Below are positions 35,144 through 47,659 of a DNA stretch of 64,000 bases, piece by piece (position 1 is the stretch's first letter; each line of letters starts with the position of its first letter). The notes beneath the pieces were generated by a model that had not been told where the DNA came from, did not search any database, and saw only the letters and a program-made list of their open reading frames with translations. The position numbers and the translations under genes are program-made. The DNA comes from Lactuca virosa (Eukaryota > Streptophyta > Magnoliopsida > Asterales > Asteraceae): NCBI GenBank assembly GCA_928212115.1, contig CAKMRJ010005412.1, forward strand, positions 252,529,648 through 252,593,647, in the 5' to 3' direction.

Positions 35144-35903
35144 TGTTGGATTAATGTCTAAGTCCATAACTATAATTGGTAAGACTTGACCCGACCCGGC
35201 ATGGTCCATTTGGGTTGCATGGCATCATGCATTTGGATAGACTATAATGAGAAAATAACACTTAAGGTTGGTTAATATATTATAAGTTCTAATATATTAA
35301 TAAGGTTATTTAATTAGTATTGATCAAGAATTAATTTGGAATTAATTAAGTGATCAAAGGAGACTAATTAAATATATGGGTTGATTGTGTAAATCATTCA
35401 TTCTTATATATGTGGGCTTGTGATCCAAGATTTCTTATGTTGGACTAAGTCCATGGGGTGACCCATGGATACTCCATGGAGGTTAAAATCCATGGAGCAT
35501 AAGGAATGGGTAAAGTTATGAGTTACATGGTGTAACCCTAATAGCCACCATATAAAAGAATCCCATGGCTCAAGAAATCGTGCACTAATGTGTGAATATG
35601 AGGGCTAGACGATTTCAAGGAGTGTTCCATTTCTCTCAAGTCATTCCATGTGCATTTGGTGTTGTGTGAACCATTTGAGGTGTCACACTTGGGGCACTAG
35701 GCACTCAAGCTTCATGGAGACAAGCTACATCAAACAAAGGTATGTATTCTATCCATTTGATTACCCAAGTATCAAGTATTGTATGCTAGATAGGGTAATA
35801 CCTTGGAAAGTTCATAATTGCATGTATAATAGAGAAAACATAGATCCAAGGTATTTAGGGTTTCATGTACACTTAGGAGTGTTAGAATGCGCAAAACCCA
35901 TCA
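35144..35903 (+). mobile_element. 3' LTR of copia-like element, copy 2
   Basis: 760 bp counterpart of 21382-22143, ending CCATCA and followed by ACAAG at 35904-35908, the same target duplication as copy 1. Confidence 0.92.
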
Positions 35904-35908
35904 ACAAG

Positions 35909-37366
35909 GAACCATGCATTCAGGCAATTAGACCACAAGAGTTCTTAGGCTATCCTTATGACTGCATACAAACCTAGGGAATCATTCAATAAATATACAA
36001 TACTATCATTACCTGAACCAATCATGACAACATACAGTATCACATAATCCTCAGGCAAGACTTTATCGGTCTAGCTTAACATGACAACCCAGTTAACTAC
36101 TTAAACCTGCACCGCACAACATAACAAGGAGTTTATCCTAGTCAACTAGCAGCAATAACGTACTCTAACTTTACCTTTTTATCGTACCATGCAAAGATAT
36201 ATAATGGGATATGTGACATAGGAGAAACTCACCTGAACTGAAGAATCAGACATCATACCCTCTCAGACCTTGCACTCATCAACCTACCCACCGACTAACA
36301 CAAAAAAGAGATGAATCTTCAATCAACAACCCAAATCTCCAAGTTTGACCACAATTCAAACTGGTCAAAAGTCAACAGTCAACGATCAACAAAAGTCAAC
36401 GGTCAACCAAGTCAATATCTAACACGTCGTGGAGACCTCTTCGCCACTTTGTGGGCATATCGGAGCAGAACCATCGACATGCAGCACATCACCATGTTAT
36501 GGGCCCTCCTTGGCCACGTTATGGGCATGTCAGGATAAAAATCTCATGAATCATAACTCCACCACGCCATGGGCCCTCCTTGGACACATCGTGGTTGCTA
36601 TTAGATCTCTTATTTCATCATTAAGAGCTTAATCCATACATATCTAGTCCATTTTAATGACTTAATGGATAAATTTTCCAAATTTATCCATAGGCCTCAC
36701 CCCTAAGTAATTAAGACAACCTAAGTCCATAATATGACCAAAACTTGTGCATGGGATCAAGAACACTCAACTGAGACCTTTTCTTTTTCTCTCTTAATCA
36801 GAAGTCCAAGACCAAAGAGTGTCACAATGAGCTCTGGAGTTCCTCAATTCCAATATCATCATGAAGGGACCAAAATCACTAAAAGACCATAACATGAATC
36901 TCAAGAACAATGTCAAGGTGCAAGCTTTATACCTCCATTGTCTAGAAATTTGAAGAAATGATGGATCTAGACTTTATTTTGCTTTCTTGAACCAAGAAGA
37001 GGTTCCTTCCTTTACAAGCTTCACCAAATCATGAAAAAAACCTCATTCAAGTCACCAAGCTCATAATCATGGAAGAGAGGCAGGGTTTCGAAATGAAGAG
37101 ATTGAGGCTAATGGAGACGAACTAATCCAAGAATTACATGCTTAAAGATGGGAAAACCACTAAAAACTATGGGCTTGGGCCTGCAATAGCCACCACATCG
37201 TGGCACCTTCTTATTACATCGTGGTGTCCATCAGGACACGTTCCAATACATGCCATGCCATGTGTGGTCATCCATTACCATGTCGTGGTATATGGTTTTC
37301 CTCAAAAAAACAATATTGACCTCATTAATCTTCAGTTGATCTATCTGGAAAATGAGTGTTATAACA
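35909..37366 (-). mobile_element. Reverse gypsy-type LTR, right part, copy 2
   Basis: Counterpart of 22149-23615 with dense one- to four-base indels in both directions. The dyad array recurs from 36422. Confidence 0.5.
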
Positions 37367-38867
37367 TCTTTCCTTAAACCGAACCTATCTTAGTGAATAA
37401 CATTTTGCAGAATTAAGATTTATCTTTACTGTTGGCTAACCCTTCTAAAGCAGATGCAACACTGCTACCTTCTATTAGCATTCCAAGGCCATATAATACA
37501 ATCAAAACATCACTAATGTCATCTACTATGACACATCAGTAGGATCACTCACACCCACCTTCTAATGTTGCAGATGCTGACCATACAACTCATGCTATAA
37601 CAGAAGAAAAAATTATCGATACTACTATCAGAAGCGATAGTCCAGCTGTTGCCCCTACTACTGACAACAGTGTTATTCCGGTCAACCACTCTTCTCCTCC
37701 TATGGGGGTTACCAAACATACCCACTCCAGAAAAACATTTCCCCATCAACTTACTGACGGAGCTGTTCTATAAAACCCCAATTGGTGTGCTCTCTTTGTT
37801 GAACCTACATATCATAAGTTGGCCTTGTCCGAACCAAAATGGCATCATGCAATGTAGGCATAATTCGATGCCCTTCAGAAAAATAAAAAATGGGTTTTGG
37901 TTCCCCGACCATCTGGTGTAAATGTCCTGGGTTGTAAATAGGTTTTTAATCTTAAACAATATCCATATTGTTTTATTGATAAACATAAGGCATGCTTGGT
38001 TCCTTGTGGCTTCACCCAACAATATCATGTTGATTATCATGATACTTTCAGTCCAGTTGTGAAACTAGCCATAGTCTGGATCATTCTTTCTCTTGTAGTA
38101 TCAAGAGACTGACATCTTCGACAAATAGATGTTAGCAATGCATTCCTATATGGTTTCTTAAATGAAGATGTTTACATGACGCAACCTCCAGGTTTTGAAG
38201 ACTCACATCAACCTTATTATGTGTGTAAACTTCATAAAGATATTTATGATCTAAAGCAGTATCGTCACATATTGTTCTCTCGACTCAGTGACAAACTACA
38301 TTAACTTGCTTTTTGTTCATCCAAAGTTCATACCTCCCTATTCTTATTTCATCATGGGAAAAATATTATTTACATCTTGGTGTATGTCTATGACATTGTT
38401 ATTGTTGGCTCTTCTCAAGGGATTGTTGATCAACTTGTATGCCACTTGTCCTCTTCTTTCCTGATCAAGGATCTTGTTCGCCTCAATTATTTTTTGGGGA
38501 TTGAAGTCACTCACAATTCAGGGGGAATCACTTTGTTACAACATAAGTATGCCTCTGAACCCCTTCGACGAGATCACATGGAGAGTTGTAATAGTGTTTC
38601 AACCCCCATGTCTATATCAAACAGACTTGCCCGAGACTATAGAAAATTTCTTAATGATGATGATGCGTTCAACTATAGAAGTATGGTTGGAGGTCTATAG
38701 TACCTCATTTTGACATGGCCTGACATCTCTTTTGCAGTCAATAAGGTTTGTAAGTATCTCTCAAAATCCACTGATATTTATTGGGAATCTGTAGAACGCA
38801 TCTCAATATACATAAAGGGGACAATAAATATTGTGCTTCACATTTTGAAGTCCAACTCTACACTAAT
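37367..38867 (+). pseudogene. pol: Ty1/copia pol fragment (linker and RT), copy 2
   Basis: The better preserved version. From about 38377 one frame gives VYVYDIVIVGSSQGIVDQL, LVRLNYFLGIEV and FNYRSMVGGL. A TAG then stands where Gln is usual, followed by LTWPDISFAVNKVCKYL. The catalytic Y-V-D-D is Y-V-Y-D in both copies. The linker from 37640 has SSPPMGVTKHTHSRKTFPHQL. It stops at 38867 where reverse copia sequence begins; the RNase H continuation is at 42039. Non-functional. Confidence 0.83.
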
Positions 38868-39973
38868 AAGTTGTAGATGCATGAAACTTTTGTCACATAA
38901 AATAACAAATATAAAGTTGTCATAGAAAATAAGTATGAACTTATTTTTTATACAAAAACAAGTTATCCATATTCTCCAAAAACTAAGATTTCCAAAAATA
39001 AAAAAATCTAACCAAACTTGCAAGGTGGCTCTGATACCAATTGTTGGGTTTTAGTTCAAAAATAGTTTCATAAAATAGAAAAATATGGCAACGGAAGACT
39101 TTAATTTTTGAAATAACATAAACATTTTATACCCACCAAGCATCTTCTTGCACGTTATAGAAAGATTAAAACACCAACCATAGAAAGGATGAAGAAATAA
39201 CAACCTTTGTAGTTCTTTGGTTCCTCTTGGGAGGCTTGGAAGTTGATGAAGAATGTGGAACCTTTGAGACACCACCAATGACTCAACTTGATGTAGATGC
39301 TAGTCCAAAACTCTTAAACCCTTAAGCTTTAAGTTCATAAACAATATGAACTTAAAGAATGCTTTAAGATGCAAGTAACTTCAAGTGTTCTTAACTAATT
39401 AAGAGAGAATGAGAGGGAGAGAAGAAGTTTCGGCCACTTCTTCATGGAGTGAATGAGCAAAGAAGCCAAGTGCAAGCCCTTTTATTTATATGCATAAAGT
39501 GAAGTTAATAACCATTAGTTCCTTCAACTTTAGACAAACTTGTCCCCATGTCATAAGCATGTCCAAGCATGCCTTCTCCCATGCTTGCACCTTTTTAATA
39601 AACAAATTGGTAAGCCATACTTCTCTTCCTTTCATGCAAATCTCGAAATTATATATAAAAAGAGGAAAGTTAGTTTAAATTTTATAAACTCAAGGTTTAT
39701 AAAATATAAACTTTGTCTTTTGAGTAAAAGACAAAAGGTTTCCAACTAGTCCAAAAAGTTGGGCATGACTTATTAATTCATACCATATGAAATAATGTAA
39801 TGTTACTTACTAATAAAAATTATTATATCCATGAAATAAATAATTTCCAATTTAATTATAAGAGTTTCATTGAATATTTATTAAAATCAAATTCTAATAA
39901 ATAATCAACTGTATCAAGTTGTTGTTAGTGTGACCCATTAGTATCATATGTTATTTAGCAATATCGCTTTAGT
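38868..39973 (-). mobile_element. Truncated reverse copia: leader, PBS and 5' LTR, copy 2
   Basis: Counterpart of 25111-26233. The reverse-strand primer-binding site is at 39028-39039 and the LTR inner end at 39042. The LTR meets the solo gypsy LTR at 39974. Confidence 0.7.
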
Positions 39974-42033
39974 TGTAACAACACAAAATTTTACTGAAAA
40001 TTTGAACTTTCCAAAAATCAATCTGAGTAATCAAAAGTTATTCAAACATCAACATAGTTCACAAATTGTTTCAAATGATTTCATATCAGAATTCCCAGAA
40101 ATCCAAAAATCATAAAAATGTGAGGATGTGTGCATCACGCCTTCGCCTTGCCATGGTCACTTGAAGTACCTAAAACAAAAATCAATAAATGTAAGCTCGA
40201 AGGCTTAGTGAGTTACCCCCAAAATACCAACATATACCACACAGCAAAATAATAACAAACAACATGTATAATGAGCCTTCAGCATGACTGGACCGCCTCC
40301 TCATGGCCTACAGCCTATCTGGACCGCTCCCGAGCCTTCGGCATGACTGGACCGCCTCGCAGGGCCTACAGCCTATCCGGACCGCTCGTCGGGCCTTCGG
40401 CCTGACTGGACCGCCTCCTCAGGGCCTACAGCCTATCAGGACCGCCCTAGGTATGTTGACCTACAGCACGAAGCAGGACCGCCTGAACCCAACCCCCAAA
40501 CAACAATTATGTGCACATGAATAACATACAAACAATAGCATGCATATAACAGTACAACCGATCTAACAGATCTCAAGCATAGCAATGATACTATAACCAG
40601 GACATCGACCTAACAGGTCACTAACATAGCATCCTAACTACCAGGATGTAAATTAGTAGGCATATCACATAAAAATCCGAACACAATCCATAAAGGGTCG
40701 GCCTTGGTGCCGTAGACCCTATTGATATGGTGAGGATAACTCACCTCGCAAGTAGTGCATAACTGAATTGGGAGTCTCCTGCCTCTATATCACCGACCAC
40801 CCTGACTGCCTAAAATGATGAACACTAATTTAAAGAGTGGGCTCTCCAAAATTGCCGAAGGGTCCATATTGTCCATTTTTCCCAATTTGGGCCTAAGGCC
40901 CAAAATCAATGCACTTAACCCAAGTCCATATACACAAGCCCAATAATGGCCCAATTTTCCTAATTGGGCCTTACCATAGGACCCTTTTATCAAATATTGG
41001 GCCTACATCAAATATTCAGGCCCAACAAGGCCCAAGTCCAACAAGCCTAACAGCGGCCCAACCCAAAGCCCACAAGTCAAAAGTCCAAACTGAGGACGTA
41101 CGCGGGGCGTACTCCTCCAGTACGCTGGGCGTACTCCTGCCCTAGGTTGACCGCCATCGGGGTGGTTGACCCCGTACGCTGGTCGTACAGAAACTACGCG
41201 GGGCGTATGCGGGGTTTCACAAAAACCCTGCTAAGTGCTTAATGGCTTAAGCACTTAAGCCCAACTTCCAGATCCATCGACCAAATGTGCCATTGAACCA
41301 TAAAGTTTCGAACTTTATCACTTTGGACGTCCAGAAAGTTCTTAACACATGGTCTTAATCCATTAAGACCTTCTTACTTCATGCATGAGACAAATCTAGC
41401 TATTGGGACCTCATCTTTATCACTTAGGATATCTTCTAGGGTCTGAAAGGACAGCCCATTTCGCCCAAGACATCACATGCACCATTTTGGGACTTTTGGG
41501 ACAAGAAGCTTCCATAAAACAAATAATGACTAGATCTATAATACACAAGCATGAACTTCCAAGCTTTTTACCTTCTGGAGCTTCTTGGACACAACACAAC
41601 TTCAGATCTACAGCCTTGATCTCCTTTTCCAACTCCTTCGAACAATGACTTCACCTTCAAGGGTTCAAAATGCACACCAACTCACACTTCTCACATAAAA
41701 TAGGGTTTGGAACGTTTTTCTGGGATATGGAGGCTGAGGATAAGTAGAGGAATGAGCTATAAGGTTGTTTATATAGTCCCCAACCCTAAATATTAGGTTT
41801 TCTCCTGACATGAGTACGCCCAGCGTACATGAGTGTACGCCCAGCGTACTAGGGCGCGCCTAGTACGCTCAGCGTACCCTTATGTACGCTCAGCGTACTC
41901 CTTCCTGACTCAAAGTGGCAACTTTAGTCCTCATACTTCTCATGGCCCAACCCAACCAACTCCAAGGACTACAATTGGCAACTTATAAAAGAGGAGGGAT
42001 TCGAAATATACCTGCGAAATCCGGGATGTTACA
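39974..42033 (-). mobile_element. Solo gypsy LTR, copy 2
   Basis: About 2.06 kb. The reverse strand opens TGTAACATCCCGGATTTCGC and ends TTGTTACA. Flanks are TTAGT on the left and TTAAT on the right, a possible target duplication with one change. It carries the four GTACG-CGTAC palindromes (41814, 41835, 41863, 41884) and a reverse TATA box. Confidence 0.75.
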
Positions 42034-42038
42034 TTAAT

Positions 42039-42479
42039 ATGACTCTTGAGCATACTAGGCCTTTCATATGCTTAGATTATCACATGTCTACTGGTGGATT
42101 TGCAGTATTTTTGGGTCCAAATCTGATTTTGTGGAGCTGACGCAAACAACTTACTGTTTCTCGTTCAAGTACAGAAGCAGAATATAAAGCTTTATCAAAT
42201 GGTACCACTAAAGCAATGCGTGTGCAATCACTACTTAAGGAATTGGGATTATGTCAATCGAGACCACCTATTTTATGGTGTGATAATTTAGGAGCTACCT
42301 ATTTTACAAATAATAAAGTGTTACATGCACCAATGAAACACATAGAAGTGGATTTTCATTTAGTCAGAGATAATGTGGCTATGGGTGCTCTTGATATAAG
42401 ATTTATATCTTCTAATGATCAGGTTGTCAATGGATTTACCAAACTAGTCACACATAATATGTTGGAGCGTTTTAAATAA
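42039..42479 (+). pseudogene. pol: Ty1/copia RNase H, 3' end of pol
   Basis: Reads STGGFAVFLGPNLILWS, a TGA at 42138 where Ser/Arg is usual, then RKQLTVSRSSTEAEYKALSN, LWCDNLGATYFTNNKVLHA, KHIEVDFHLVRDNV and a normal C-terminus at 42479. This is the continuation of the RT at 37367-38867 after about 3.2 kb of inserted DNA. The key acidic residues (E of EAEY, D of WCDN) are present. Confidence 0.88.
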
Positions 42480-42515
42480 AATCTAAACGTTATTACGGTT
42501 AAGATTGAAGGGGGA

Positions 42516-42695
42516 TGTAAACAGAAGACATATCTGAAACATTGAAAATAGGAGTATATAATATTATTTATATTTATCTTTTTATGAGTTGTATAGATAG
42601 GGATCCTAAACTATTGGATCTATCTTTTGAAACTGATGTATATAAATATATGATAATATTCCTATGGGATTTCAAGGCAAACTGTTTCTTTTTCA
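42516..42695 (+). mobile_element. Probable 3' LTR of the copia element
   Basis: Starts TGTAAACAGAAGAC right after purine-rich AAGATTGAAGGGGGA and 36 bp after the RNase H stop. The right border (around TTTTTCA 42695) is a guess because the 5' LTR is not in the window. A short LTR of about 180 bp would suit small copia families. Confidence 0.45.
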
Positions 42696-42699
42696 ACTC

Positions 42700-43358
42700 C
42701 ACTTACTCAAATCATTCCATAAATTCCATTTCTAAATTCACCATTTACCCCAAACTAGATCCATTTTCAGTCAGCATGATACACCCAAAAGTTTCTCTAA
42801 TTATTGCTTTCGTTTCACCACATACAAAATCAACCAAATTCTATCTTCCTTAAGAAATTTCAGCTTTCCAAAGTCAAACTTTTTGGCTAACAAATCTCAT
42901 TTTGTTCATGTACTTAACCATTGCTAAACATTTCTATAAGGTACTTTGGTCTTATAATGGTATCATGGTTCCTAACATTCGAATATATATAATATGCATA
43001 AGTATCACAATTCAAGAAACTAAAGTAGGTTCTAATTTTGTTAATTACAAGATATACTAATTCTCTTGTCCTAATTTCAGTATTTTGTATTTACTTAATA
43101 ACATACTTACTTTCAATAGAGCTCAATTATATTTGTTATCCCAAACATATACACTAAATTCATTTCTAAATCCATATTAACTAAACATTAAGAAATCCAA
43201 CTATGTAATCCCAAACATATACACTAAATTCATTTGAAAGTGTATCTACAACTTTGATTCTATAATATAAAGCATAAAATAATAAACTCTAGGTTCAAGA
43301 TTTTAATTTAAGAAAATCAAAATTAATTCCATCATACGCCATATAATAAAGAAGTACT
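42700..43358. other. AT-rich intergenic stretch
   Basis: No gene or clear element. A phrase CCCAAACATATACACTAAATTCATTT is repeated at about 43140 and 43210. Confidence 0.5.
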
Positions 43359-43366
43359 AGTAATAG

Positions 43367-43690
43367 TAATGATGAGCACTTTAACCGGAAAACCAGACCA
43401 TAACCAAAACTGAACTGGTTGGAACCGATTAGTGGTATTCGGTACAGTTCCTGGTTCTCCTAATTCATCATTTTTGGTTTTCGGTTCCAGTCCATTTCAG
43501 GCAAGTTTCGATACCAAACACCTTCTTAGATATAACACTTTCTAATAGAATCGAACCGGGATCGGTTAGTGGTATTCAGTTCGGTTCTCAATTCCTCATG
43601 TTCTCAATTCCTCGTTTAACTCTTCATCGATTTTTGGTTCTTCTGGTTTCGGTCCAGTCCGGGCCAATTCCGGACCAATTTACATCCCTA
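43367..43690. mobile_element. hAT-type MITE with 8-bp target duplication
   Basis: Left end TAATGATGAGC; right end TTTACATCCCTA (reverse complement TAGGGATGTAAA), matching the TAGGGATG-type terminus of plant hAT elements. Flanked by AGTAATAG at 43359-43366 and again at 43691-43698, an exact 8-bp duplication. The 324-bp interior is a series of CCGGTTC/GAACCGG-like words and has no coding capacity, so it is a non-autonomous copy. Confidence 0.8.
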
Positions 43691-43699
43691 AGTAATAGA

Positions 43700-44100
43700 T
43701 CCTAAAGGCATGTTAACCAACTACTTCAATTCATCACTTGTGCTTAAGGTTTAAGTCTGAACACCATTTTGAGTATGTAGTTCACTTAAACCAAAGATTT
43801 AATATCAAATGAAACACCCCTCATGTTGACTATTTTAATTAATAAATTCCAAAATAATTTTTAATGTTTCAAACTTCGCTTACATATAAAGATCCCAAAA
43901 AGCAAATTCTAAATATTTGAAAGTATAAAATGTCAAGTCATACAATAGTGTAATATGATAAACAATAGACAATAGTTTAAGTAAAAATTATCTCATACAC
44001 AAATAGATTGTCTTATCATCAAAATATTCAATAAAATTCAAAAAGAAAACAATATATATAAACTCAATATATGAAACATAACAAAGTTCCCAAACTTCAA
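43700..44100. other. AT-rich stretch, no gene
   Basis: No ORF, repeat or element end recognised. Confidence 0.4.
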
Positions 44101-45869
44101 CTCAACTCCAACTCGTAACATTAAAGTCCCTCTTTCTTAAGGGACAACCAATACCTCATCAACCGATCAGTCGCCAAGGACTTGTAGTAGATTCAACAAG
44201 AAGTGCCTTAGGACCTTAAAGTTCATTGAGGTATTGGGAATGATAATCCGGTCTTGGAATGTAGAAGTGATAGATTTGGTTGGTCAAGGAAAGCTAGCCG
44301 TAGTAAAGCTCGGGTTGCCGATTACTACCAGTAGGGATTGGGCAGAGGTAACGTATTACTCTTAATTATTGGAAAGTGTTGTTCACATGGGTTATTTTAG
44401 TCATTGGGATTGTCAAAAGAAATCGAATGGTATCTTTTGGCGAACTTTGAGTACATCGATCCTTCGGAAAGTGAGTTATTGAATTGATGATCCGCCCGTT
44501 CCGGTTAAGGGTTATAGTTATATGCCACGAGCCGAGGTGGCTTAAGGATTTGGAGTTGTATCATGGGAAGTACTTGGGATTATTGATCTCATTGAGAATT
44601 CGGGAAGTGTTGATCGGGTTTTGGAATGTGTTTGGTCACTAAGGTTGGCTAGTATTGGCATGCTAGTTCTTGTAAGCCCTGGTTATTAAAAGTTGAAATT
44701 GTAAGGTTGTGGGATGGATTGGGAATCCATCAAATTCTTTGTGGATTTGGAGAGTGTAGTCAAATCCAAGTGGGGGAGAATCGTTGGTCTAAGGGGAATA
44801 AGAATGGATATTCAGGTTTCTTTGCGCATCAGTCACCATGGTGGGTATGGGAATGGACCCAGGTGAAGGGTTGTATTAGAGCCTCTATCCATGTTTATGT
44901 CAGACTAAGGCTTCGGGATTTGAAGCATAACCCTAACACCTGATTAGGTTATAATTGGATGCGGGTTCGACTTATGGTGGTCATGGTCGGTATGGTTAAT
45001 GGACTATAAAAAAACCATGGGTTGGGTCCATGGCAGTAGGGAAGTGTTGTAAGACTACGTCGTAGTCGTAGCATTCACAAGTTTAGTAGGCTGATGTGGA
45101 AATATTGTAAGACTAAGGGGTAGTTGTAGCATACATAAGGAGGATAGGCTGTCATGGGAGTTTTGTAAGTCTACGAATGGGATTGTAGTATTCACCAGAA
45201 TGAGGTAGGCCATTGTGGGAGTGGGAGTGGAACTGAGGAATGATCAGTGCATGCCCTGGTCGGGGCGGATGGTATTGTCGGAAGATTTCTCTTAGTTGAT
45301 ATGAGGATCGTTGGAACCGAGGCGAGGTTACACCTGTACAACACTCGATTGGGTGAGACCCATGGGCGAGGCCCGTATGGTTATGAAAGTACGGGTGAGA
45401 CCCGGTGGAGACTTGTTAGGGTAAGGTATTAGATTACGTTTAGAGTGTGACAACTCTGTGGTCAGTGATTGGTATTCCTGTGATGTATAGGCTAGGGTAG
45501 CCTATAGCAGTTAGACTCTCAATGGGGGCCTGGTGGTGAGACCAGGAGTAAGGTTGTTAGTCTCAACAGTGGAATATGGATGTTATATCTCAGTTTAGTG
45601 GAAGGTCGTCGTGGAATCAGGATCAAAAGGATTATTCTCATTTTATATTATAGTAGGAGGTCCTCGTTATTGTGCTTCGAAATGGTTCTACCTACATGGA
45701 GGTCAGGCAAGTGATCGGGCTTTGGAATTATAGCAGTAAGGTGTTGGTTCATCGGATATAGGATCAGTGATTTGTTCTTCAATAGGAGGTTTTAGTTGGG
45801 GTGTTTGGTTTCCATGAGGGTGGTAAAGAGTGATTTCGAGGACAAAATCTAATTTAAGTGGGGGAGAGT
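44100..45869 (+). mobile_element. Decayed 3' internal region of gypsy element
   Basis: Non-coding remains leading into the LTR at 45870. It ends TTCGAGGACAAAATCTAATTTAAGTGGGGGAGAG, the usual end-of-pol to polypurine layout of gypsy elements. A second AAGTGGGGGAGAA lies at 44768. The near-repeat AAGACTACG/AAGACTAAG with GTAGTTGTAGCAT occurs around 45050-45200. The short ORFs at 44707 and 45247 show no recognisable domain. Confidence 0.5.
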
Positions 45870-46226
45870 TGTAACACTCTGTTCTGAATCGTTTCCTAAT
45901 TCAGGACCGTGACCCGAAGATCGGTTATCATAAGGCTTAGGGCCTTTGGGAAAGAGAGAATTAGACCCCTTTGAGTGTAAGAAATGTAGATCGAATGACC
46001 CGAGAGTTTGGTTTGTGTTTTGGGAGCCCAATGGTATATTCGTAAAGTGACATTTCGGGCCTTTTATGAATTTGTATTTAAGTTCGAAACGCTTTAAGTC
46101 AAGGGAGAGTTGATAAAAGTGTAGATCTTCTCCTTACCTTTCCGGGGATATAAGGATCGTCGAAAACGGATTTAGAACGAAGAACTTATGGCCTTCGGAA
46201 GTTTGGTGGTATTAGGGTTAAGCCTA

Positions 46227-46327
46227 GTACGTTGGGCGTACATAGGAGTACGATGGGCGTACTAGGAAGAAGGATCGCAGGTGCCTTAAGGAGTACGTTG
46301 GGCATACCAGGAGTATGCAGGGCGTAC
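46227..46327 (+). promoter_or_regulatory. GTACG-CGTAC palindrome pairs in gypsy LTR
   Basis: GTACGTTGGGCGTAC at 46227 and GTACGATGGGCGTAC at 46248 (offset 21 bp), then GTACGTTGGGCATAC at 46293 and GTATGCAGGGCGTAC at 46313 (offset 20 bp). A CTATTTAATGG TATA-like word follows near 46366. Same arrangement as the clusters at 28095 and 52382. Confidence 0.55.
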
Positions 46328-46869
46328 TCCAGTCAGGTGCAAACCCTAATTAAGGGTCTTGGAACCTATTTAATGGCCTTAACCCAACTCCAAACCCTTC
46401 TACCTTCAGCCTCCATCCCATTAAACCTTAGAAACGAAACCTTAGTCTCCATTGGTGTGATTCTTGAGTTTTTAGTGTGATTTCATGCATTTTGGTTCTC
46501 ATTGAAGAAGAAGGAGCTTCTTGGAGAAGTGTGGGATTGCTTGAAGCTTGTGGATCCTAACCTTGTACATCTTGATCTACCTTCTAGAGGTATAAAGCTT
46601 CAAACTTTATAGTTCTCTAGTATAGATCTAGTCTTGGGTGGTATTTTATCATGTTTTGGTCCCAAGGTTGTTGATCTTTTGAGTAGAAGCTACTCCAGGA
46701 CCTTTGAGCCTCATATTTGGTCCTTATTGAGTGGTTAAATCATAAAAATGTCATCTTGAGGGTTTTTGTTGATGCATGCATGTGTTGGTGTTCTTAATAT
46801 GGATAAAAAACAAGGATTATGTCCCATTAAGTCATGCAAGGAGTAAAGTTGCCAACTTTACGTGTTAAC

Positions 46870-47659
46870 TGTTGGATTAGGTATCTAAGACCATAACTGT
46901 AATTGGGATGTACTTGACCCGATAGTAGCATGGTCCTTTTGGGTTGCCTTAACCATAGCAACTTGACAGGATGAATTATGAGAAAGAGGTTGATAGATGA
47001 TTTATTAATATATTATAAGAATAATATATTAATTGAGAAATCATATTATTTAATTAGTATTGATCAAAAATTAATTTGGAATTAATTTGGTGATCAAAAG
47101 AGACTGATTAAATGTATGAGGACTGATATTGCAATTTATTGTTAGTTGCAAGTTGGGCTGTGGACTCCTAATAGAAGGGGTGGAGGAATTATATGGGAAG
47201 CCCATAAGAGAATTCGTCCAAGGGGGGCTTCTATAAGGGTTCCATAGATTGCTTAAGGCCTAAGCAGAGAATTAGGGTTTCAGTCTAAAATCCTAGCAGC
47301 ACGACTATATAAGGACCCCTTGACGAGTTGAAATCGGCCCCTATGCTTTCATAGAGAACCCTGGCTGATTTTAGTAGCCTTTATCTCTCTCTTGTTCATC
47401 CATTGCTAGTTGGTGTTTGTGACTCCATTAGAGGTACAACAATTGAGGCACTAAGCTCTAGAAGGTCAAGATCAACCAATCAACAAGAAAGGTATTCTTC
47501 TAACTCTTGTTTTATTCATTGAATCCGAAAATATGTATGCTAGATTAGGGTTTTGATTTGGAAAATTATTATGCATGTATAACTTGAGAAAAACCTAGAT
47601 CCAAAGCAATTAAGGTTGCATGTGCACCATAGTAATGATGTAATGCTCAAAATCCATCA
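46870..47659 (+). mobile_element. Solo copia-like LTR inside gypsy LTR
   Basis: TGTTGGATTAGG to AAAATCCATCA, 790 bp, with exact 5-bp duplications TTAAC at 46865-46869 and 47660-47664. Its ends and some internal phrases match the copia-like LTRs at 7902 and 14710, so it is a relative. No internal region is attached, consistent with LTR-LTR recombination after insertion. Confidence 0.9.

Larger units (their letters stand above)
28351..42053. repeat. 13.7-kb direct repeat, copy 2
   Basis: Second occurrence of 14534-28337. Beyond 42053 the sequence continues into copia RNase H, whereas copy 1 ends in Ns at the same base. To the left of copy 1 the sequence continues, whereas copy 2 begins from Ns. 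That is the pattern of two overlapping contigs placed end to end without merging. Confidence 0.93.

Noticed and set aside
14534..42053. Genuine recent segmental tandem duplication
   Set aside because: Possible, but an N gap exactly at the junction and indel-dominated differences favour unmerged contigs; kept as the alternative.
44707..45432. Two short ORFs in the gypsy 3' region
   Set aside because: No recognisable motif; the region fits a decayed untranslated stretch before the LTR.
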